From Arenicella sp. (GTDB lineage Bacteria; Pseudomonadota; Gammaproteobacteria; Arenicellales; Arenicellaceae): a stretch of DNA of 6,179 nucleotides. The stretch covers positions 1-6,179 of the forward strand of contig JAHHOC010000191.1 of NCBI GenBank assembly GCA_018677115.1, read 5' to 3'. The notes beneath the pieces were generated by a model that did no database searches, had not been told where the DNA came from, and saw only the letters and a list, made by a program, of their open reading frames with translations. The translations under genes were made by a program, and so were the position numbers. This document shows positions 6,058 through 6,179 of this stretch, piece after piece; the stretch's first letter is position 1; each line of letters starts with the position of its first letter.

Positions 6058-6179
6058 ATGGACGACAACAAACAGAAAGCGTTGCAGGCAGCGCTCACGC
6101 AAATTGAACGGCAATATGGAAAAGGCTCGGTCATGCGGATGGGCGATTCCGACTTGGGTGCCGGCATTGAAGCCATACC
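6058..6179 (+). CDS. recA: Recombinase RecA, N-terminal 40 residues (cut by right edge)
   Basis: RecA forms ATP-dependent filaments on single-stranded DNA, carries out strand exchange and stimulates LexA self-cleavage in the SOS response. The visible part, [20 protein letters not shown] then [10 protein letters not shown], matches the family's opening (NKQKALxAALxQIExQFGKGSxMRxG), which forms the N-terminal helix used in protomer-protomer contacts. The Walker A motif and the rest lie beyond the window, so integrity cannot be judged. The start is set by the AAGGAGA ribosome binding site. Transcription is from its own LexA-controlled promoter, probably separate from glpK-slyX. Confidence 0.96.
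   Translation, partial: MDDNKQKALQAALTQIERQYGKGSVMRMGDSDLGAGIEAI

Noticed and set aside
1..6179. Mobile element, CRISPR, phage or defence system
   Set aside because: The window is almost filled by recognisable chromosomal genes. No transposase, integrase, repeat array or terminal inverted repeat was seen.

Overview
The window looks like a chromosomal segment of a heterotrophic gammaproteobacterium of moderate GC content. It carries an avtA-type valine-pyruvate aminotransferase, a SlyX homologue ending in ETPPHY, and a recA gene preceded by an E. coli-type LexA box (CTGT-N8-ACAG). That combination argues against a cyanobacterium, even though the first two genes belong to cyanophycin synthesis. 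The genus cannot be fixed from the sequence alone.

Layout. (1) Positions 2-1087, + strand: the C-terminal part of a cyanophycin synthetase (cphA), cut by the left edge. (2) Positions 1147-2838, + strand: a second cyanophycin-synthetase-like Mur ligase (CphA'-type) that keeps the N-terminal and Mur ligase domains but lacks the ATP-grasp domain between them. The pair is probably one operon and ends in a strong intrinsic terminator (2819-2850) that overlaps the last codons. (3) Positions 2849-4102, - strand: avtA, complete and converging on the cph pair. (4) A 102-bp divergent spacer. (5) Positions 4205-5698, + strand: glpK, glycerol kinase. (6) Positions 5691-5897, + strand: slyX, overlapping the end of glpK by 8 bp. 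(7) A 160-bp spacer holding the recA promoter with one perfect and one degenerate LexA box. (8) Position 6058 to the right edge, + strand: the first 40 codons of recA.

How they fit together. CphA polymerises aspartate and arginine into cyanophycin, a nitrogen and carbon reserve, and the ATP-grasp-less paralogue is presumably an accessory to that pathway. AvtA (alanine/valine transamination) and GlpK (glycerol entry into metabolism) are housekeeping metabolic genes with no proven link to cyanophycin. recA is the DNA-damage recombinase and sits under its own SOS control. Most of the window is ordinary. The points most worth a second look are the CphA' paralogue with its altered motifs, the glycerol kinase that lacks the E. 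coli-type allosteric sites, and the tandem LexA boxes spaced 21 bp apart at recA. I see no mobile element, CRISPR array, tRNA or rRNA.
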